Positions 59,457-64,000 of a DNA stretch of 64,000 nucleotides are shown here, piece by piece. Source of the stretch: Pogostemon cablin (taxonomy: Eukaryota > Streptophyta > Magnoliopsida > Lamiales > Lamiaceae); the NCBI GenBank assembly GCA_023678885.1, contig CM042970.1:3016355-3080354 (forward strand), in the 5' to 3' direction. The notes below the pieces were generated by a model. That model was not told the origin of the DNA, searched no databases, and saw nothing but the letters and a program-made list of their open reading frames with translations. How positions within the stretch are numbered: position 1 is the first letter of the stretch; each line of letters starts with the position of its first letter. Position numbers and translations under genes: made by a program.

Positions 59457-59820
59457 CATTGTAGTTTCCTTTCTTTTCTTGTATGAGTGTTTTCATTTTA
59501 GCTACCATAGGTAGCTAGATGAGTCTTCTCCTCTTGTTTAAGTAGTATGAGTGTGTAATAATATTTTTCATTCCATAAATAAATAATCTTGGGCCACTGC
59601 CCATAGTATGCAACCTTCCATTATATTCTGTAACCTTAATCTCCATATTTTTCGATGAGAAACAGTAGCAGCATACTGTACACCCAGTGTAGAAAATGGA
59701 CCAGGGCTGTGCTGAGGTCCGCTGAAGGAACGAGACAGAACCATCACACTGTGGGGCGCGTGGTTGGCTGTGAGGAGCAGCTGTAAAACCACTCCCGAAT
59801 ACCCGGTAGATTGACGGTCG
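59457..59820 (+). other. Probable pararetroviral leader, 5' part
   Basis: After the poly(A) site a 360-bp GC-richer stretch has inverted words (ATACTGTACACCCAGTGT and others) and short ATGs, as expected for the structured leader that would lead to the primer site in the circular genome. The right end of the viral DNA is not certain. Confidence 0.45.
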
Positions 59821-61440
59821 AAAAAGGTATTGTTACTTTTTTAAGTAAGTTAATTAAGAGATTAATGTTGCTTAACTAATGTACGGAAGCATGTGATTAG
59901 TCATTTGTAGTCGGGATGACCAATTAAAGAATTTATCGAACCACAAGGAGGAAGATACTAGGGTTTAAGCGATCTCGTATTTATCAAAGTTTTATAGAGA
60001 CGATCATGAAGGGGTAGGATTAATCAATAAATGACAATTAAGCAATTAAATGACGAGATAAACAAAGGGATAGATGAATGGAAGATTGATGAATGAGCCA
60101 AATAGATAGAGAATGAGGCTAGCAATACTTAAAGTATAAAAAATCTAGGTTATCATGCAACGAATTCATATGTGTCATGGGTTAATAACCAAGGACCAAC
60201 ACTAATTCCACCTAAACTCTCTATTGAGATGGATAGGATGTAGATCCTTACAAGGGTCTCAAAATAGCTCTAAGTTTGGTTCTCAATCAAACAATTCCAA
60301 CTAGGTACTAAGTTCAATTGGAGAGTCCCCTCACACGATCAATTGACCTCTCGATCTAACAAATCGAATGTTCTATCAAAGGGTTCTAAATCCTAAAGGA
60401 TTTCTCAATCTCTTTACAATTTATAATGCACATGAGGTGTTTGATGAAATGATTCACTTAATTATCCTAAGCACATAATTGATTTCTCAATCTAATCAGA
60501 TATTTAGAACAACAAAACACACAAATCATCATAAACCTCAAGATCTCAACCATCAATGATAGAAAATCAATAAACCCAATCTACATAATTATTCAATTGC
60601 AAAATACCCAAATTATCCAACATAATTCATATTGCTAATCTTACAAAGGAGATTAACCTCTCATAGTCTCAAAGAAAACAACATAGACAATTGTATCTCT
60701 AAAACACATGATTGAACTACAAAGAAGTCTACAAAAATTGGAATTAAAACTCCCTTGAATAGCTTCAATGGTGCTTCTCTTCCTCTTCTTGCAATCTTCA
60801 CTCCCCCTTGCTTCTCTAACTACTTGGATGGTGGATTGGATGGTGGGATGAAGGTAGATAGTATGGATGAAGATGATGGTGTAAAATGGAGAAAATGGTG
60901 TGTGATGTGTGTGAACAGTGAAAACCCTTGATAAACTTGTGCAAATGTTGAAATTGGGGATATTTACACCCCCTTGGAAAATCTAGAAATCGCACTTCAA
61001 TTTTGCCACTATTGCAAGAAAACACGGTCGTGTTTTCCTGCATCTGCCCGTGTTTTCTTGCAAGTGTGATTTTTCAGCCCGAAACGTGATTTTTCACCCA
61101 AGTGCATGAAAACACTGGCGTGTTTTCCTGCATCTGCCCGTGTTTTATGCAATTTTGCAACTCTCTGGACATTTCTTCACTATGCATAAAAACACTGTCA
61201 TGACATAAAAACACGAAAGTGTTTTTATGTCATTTTGCCAATTTTTTTATTTTCTTCATCGTTTCATCTCCCGTCTCCGTTTTTGCTCCGTTTTCACATG
61301 TTTTTCATACATTTAAGCTCATTCTCACACATTTCCATAAAAACACAAAAGACAACCAAATAATACACAAATACGGATAAAATAATACGAAAATGCACAT
61401 AAAAAGACACTAAAATTTAGGTGAAAATATCACTCATCAG
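59821..61440. repeat. Unknown repeat-like block right of the virus
   Basis: Contains no ORF of note. Its style (TTATCGAACCACAAGGAGGA at one end, ATACACAAATACGGATAAAA near the other) resembles dispersed plant repeats. A hairpin-forming direct repeat lies at 61018-61152. Confidence 0.35.
61018..61152. repeat. Direct repeat, 90-bp spacing, each copy a hairpin
   Basis: CGTGTTTTCCTGCATCTGCC and the following CGTGTTTT occur at about 61027 and 61117. Within each copy AAAACACG/CGTGTTTT words pair with each other. A third weaker pair is at 61187-61225. Confidence 0.75.
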
Positions 61441-63118
61441 CATGCTGGGCCTGATATGGTCGTAATAGACTATGTTTATTTTGAAGAATAGAAAGAAAAT
61501 GAAAATATGGTAAGATAGATACAATAAATGTTGATTGGGGCTAAAAATCTTCAAAGACCTGTTAAGGACCAAAAAGTTGAATTAGATAAAGATAAATGAC
61601 TGATTTCAAAATTTGTAAAGATAGTGGACTGATTTCAAAATTTTTAAGAAAATTAAACTTCAATAACCAGTTGGTGGCCTACTATAGCAAGTCAAAGGAC
61701 CAAATTGTTGAATGTTACAAAGTTAATGGACTAAAATCAAAATCTAGAAAACCTATAGACTAATTTCAAAAATAGAAAAACTTAATGAACGAAAAATTTT
61801 ATGAAGTCTTAATTGATATATGATGGGGGATTATATTAGAAGCTATGATACACTTGACATTATGATCCTTTGACTCACATCAATTAGGGATTCAATTGAA
61901 GAACCATTATGGTATGTTTGATTAAGAAAATTACAACGCGTCTCGATTCAACGAATATAACTGTCTTGATTAATTAAATTTGTATCCTTGAGTGTATTTG
62001 ACACCGTAAATTTTATAAATTGATATTATTTAAGGCCAACTACATCCCAACACAAAAAATTTAGCCCACAAAAAATAAGCGCGCTGTGAAGACTAAAGAT
62101 CAAGACAACTCAAGATCAATTAAATATTATTTACTCTGTTCCAAAATAGGTTTCATATTTACTCTTTAAAATAAAAATTATTACTTGTGTTCAATTTTAT
62201 TATGTTGTGAATTTTTTTAACAAATCCATTAAAAAGAGTAAAAAGTTGTTATAGTTTATTACTCTGCAGTGTAATATTTAAAATTTAAAGAATAAAATTT
62301 GAATGTATTGCATAATTTATTTACTTATCATTTTTTTAAAAGCGATATTCATTTAATATCAGCTTTTATGTCTTTTAATAAAAATTCCAAATATATATAA
62401 AGCTTGTGAATTGGACTTTGCATTGGATCTTACTGAATGAAAGATATAAGATTAATTTCCATTTAATAGAACAAATTGGGCCGTAAAAGTAATAAATGGA
62501 ATGCTAAACATATGAATGGATTTTATACAATTCAGTTTTATTACTAATAGAAACTCCCTTAATGGGCCGTTCGACCATATTTTAGAGAGATCCATTAGTT
62601 GCTATGATGTGGTTCTAAATGGGCCTTAGATATGGGCTCAATTGCAGCAATAACTGGATATTGGTCCACATTCTATGAGTTGGTCTTTAGACTGCTAGAC
62701 TTCCTTTTCTTATGCAGTTTCTTCAATACGATGTTTTGATATCATTACTTTTATCGTTTTCCCGATAAAATTGTTTTTCTGATTATATAAATTACAAAAT
62801 AATTTAATTTTTTATTAAAAGTTAAAAACCTGATTTTTATTTTATTTATTTATTTATTTTTACTTTTTCTTATTCATATATGAATAATTTTAAAATAATT
62901 TATAAAATAATTTATAGAAACATATATTCTAAATTAATTTATGTTCGTATTCAGTTTCAACATTGTTTTTTTTAAAAATAAATTATTATCCCCACCATTT
63001 TATATTCTTCACAGAATTCGAAATTTTTATTTAATTAATTACTCCCTCATCTCATATTTATTTGCACGTTATTGTAGATATTGAGTTTAAGAAAAATTAA
63101 TTTTTTATAAAATTTATT
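61441..63118. other. AT-rich intergenic DNA
   Basis: No gene is seen. 61540-61800 repeats loosely the phrase GGACTGATTTCAAAATTTG in four or more variants. Confidence 0.35.
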
Positions 63119-63387
63119 TACTCCCTCTGTCCCAAAGATATTGACACACTTTCCTTTTTAGGTTGTCATACAAAAATTGACATATTTCCTTTTTAAGAAT
63201 GTGGGACCCACATAAAAATAATTTATTTATTTACATGGGCCCACACACACATCACACTCACTAATAATACAACTACCCACTACATATTAAATATTATTTT
63301 TCTCACTTCACTTTACATTAAATTATGATACTCCTTAATCTCATGCAAAAAAAAATGTGACAATTATTATGAGACGGATGAGGGAGT
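63119..63387. mobile_element. Stowaway-like MITE (same family as 50665-50933, opposite orientation)
   Basis: The ends TACTCCCTCTGTCCCAAAG and ATGAGACGGATGAGGGAGT are inverted. Most of its length is the reverse complement of the 50665 copy, including the ATGGGCCCACACACACA core. Confidence 0.8.
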
Positions 63388-63638
63388 TCTTTTTAAGGGT
63401 AATGTAATCATTTTACTTAATAATAAATAAATTATGCTATTTGTCAATTTATAATTAACATGTACTTTTCATGTTGAGAATGGATATGATTTTTATTTAG
63501 ATGATGAAATTTAAAAAACGGAAAGTAAAAAATTTAAAATGGAACAGAAGTAGTATATAATATTAATTCCTCCTTCAACAAAAGATAGCCACACTTCCAA
63601 TTTTCCTTCATCTTAGAATGATACACTTTAGTTACACT

Positions 63639-63718
63639 AACCAATTAAGTCACACATTATAGGCAATCCATTTTACTAATCAATTAAGTCACACATTAAA
63701 GGCAGTCCATTTATTCTA
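63639..63718. repeat. Tandem duplication, about 38 bp, two copies
   Basis: CCAATTAAGTCACACATTAT and then AGGCAATCCATTT is followed by a copy with few changes (CAATTAAGTCACACATTAAA, then GGCAGTCCATTT). Confidence 0.8.
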
Positions 63719-64000
63719 TGTCACATTAATTGCATTAGAGTAGCATTTTGTTTTTACTAGATTTGAAGTAAGAGTGAGTGCCTCAGTGTGATTTCAAGGG
63801 TCATTTTCTCAAATCTATATTTTGTTGGCCTCAAATTTTTTATTTCCATATTTATTTTTGAGTCCACTTAAAGCACTCCTCAAGGGTGGTTACACATCCC
63901 AATTAAAAGAACTATGCTATTTACTTTAATAATTATAATAACAATAATTTGACCATCTTAACTTATATCAACTTAAAGGAAACACTTTTGGAATGTGCAG
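63719..64000. other. Right-edge intergenic DNA
   Basis: No feature is seen. Confidence 0.35.

Larger units (their letters stand above)
52487..59820 (+). mobile_element. Endogenous pararetrovirus (Caulimoviridae), near full length, decayed
   Basis: About 7.3 kb, the size of a caulimovirid genome, in viral order: tRNA-Met primer site, coat-protein-like region with zinc knuckle, movement protein, aspartic protease, reverse transcriptase, RNase H, a further 3' ORF, a 35S-like promoter and a poly(A) signal. There are no LTRs and no integrase, which separates it from Ty1/Ty3 elements; the movement protein confirms it. Coat protein before movement protein recalls cavemo-/solendoviruses and not badnaviruses; the genus is inference. 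Every ORF has stops or frame changes, so the copy is defective. Both junctions with host DNA are approximate. Confidence 0.88.

Noticed and set aside
1..64000. A CRISPR array, bacterial operon or phage
   Set aside because: Introns, LINEs, MITEs, a miRNA and plant proteins show nuclear plant DNA; no regularly spaced repeats of CRISPR type exist.

Overview
This is plant nuclear DNA, most likely from a dicot. The genes have short exons and GT-AG introns, and they sit in AT-rich DNA dense with transposons. The recognisable genes are a cytosolic Ile-tRNA synthetase (5' part, left edge), a one-exon F-box gene, an FtsJ-type rRNA 2'-O-methyltransferase, a CCS52B/FZR3-type activator of the anaphase-promoting complex, and a MIR172 gene. 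I cannot name the species; protein similarity as I recall it only says eudicot.

Layout: 1-1.9 kb, IleRS (minus). 2-7.9 kb, repeats: a 57-bp telomere-like minisatellite, a 631-bp foldback element, a miRNA-like hairpin and a broken copy of two FZR exons. 7.9-9.0 kb, F-box gene (minus). 9.1-14 kb, MITEs, a GC-richer unknown block and a degenerate TTACTCTTTATAAT satellite. 14.4-15.8 kb, a lone exon of a plant Ca2+-ATPase. 16.7-18.8 kb, FtsJ methyltransferase (plus, six exons). 20.4-23.4 kb, CCS52B/FZR (minus, ten exons, with a solo LTR in intron 7 and two mitosis-type MSA promoter motifs). 23.8-30.1 kb, an almost complete L1-type LINE (minus) with 12-bp target duplications and an LTR-like insertion carrying heat-shock-type motifs. 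30.7-31.2 kb, organelle-like DNA. 31.3-32.3 kb, a Mutator-like element with a 9-bp duplication. 36.5-37.4 kb, MIR172 and its promoter (minus). 38.4-42.2 kb, a second, 5'-truncated LINE. 43.75-46.6 kb, a 2.85-kb Pack-MULE-like element with >80-bp terminal inverted repeats and an exact 10-bp target duplication, carrying exon fragments of a BAHD acyltransferase and an ankyrin-repeat gene. 52.5-59.8 kb, a near full-length, decayed endogenous pararetrovirus (Caulimoviridae) with tRNA-Met primer site, coat protein, movement protein, protease-RT-RNase H, a further 3' ORF, promoter and poly(A) signal. 59.8-64 kb, unknown repeats and Stowaway-like MITEs.

The most interesting items are the pararetrovirus, the Pack-MULE with two captured gene fragments, the MIR172 locus and the history of FZR (solo LTR insertion plus a broken second copy 14 kb away). 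Exon joins were worked out by hand from splice sites and reading frame. The FtsJ and FZR models close exactly in frame (232 and 497 residues). Repeat families were named from termini and target duplications, not from a database.
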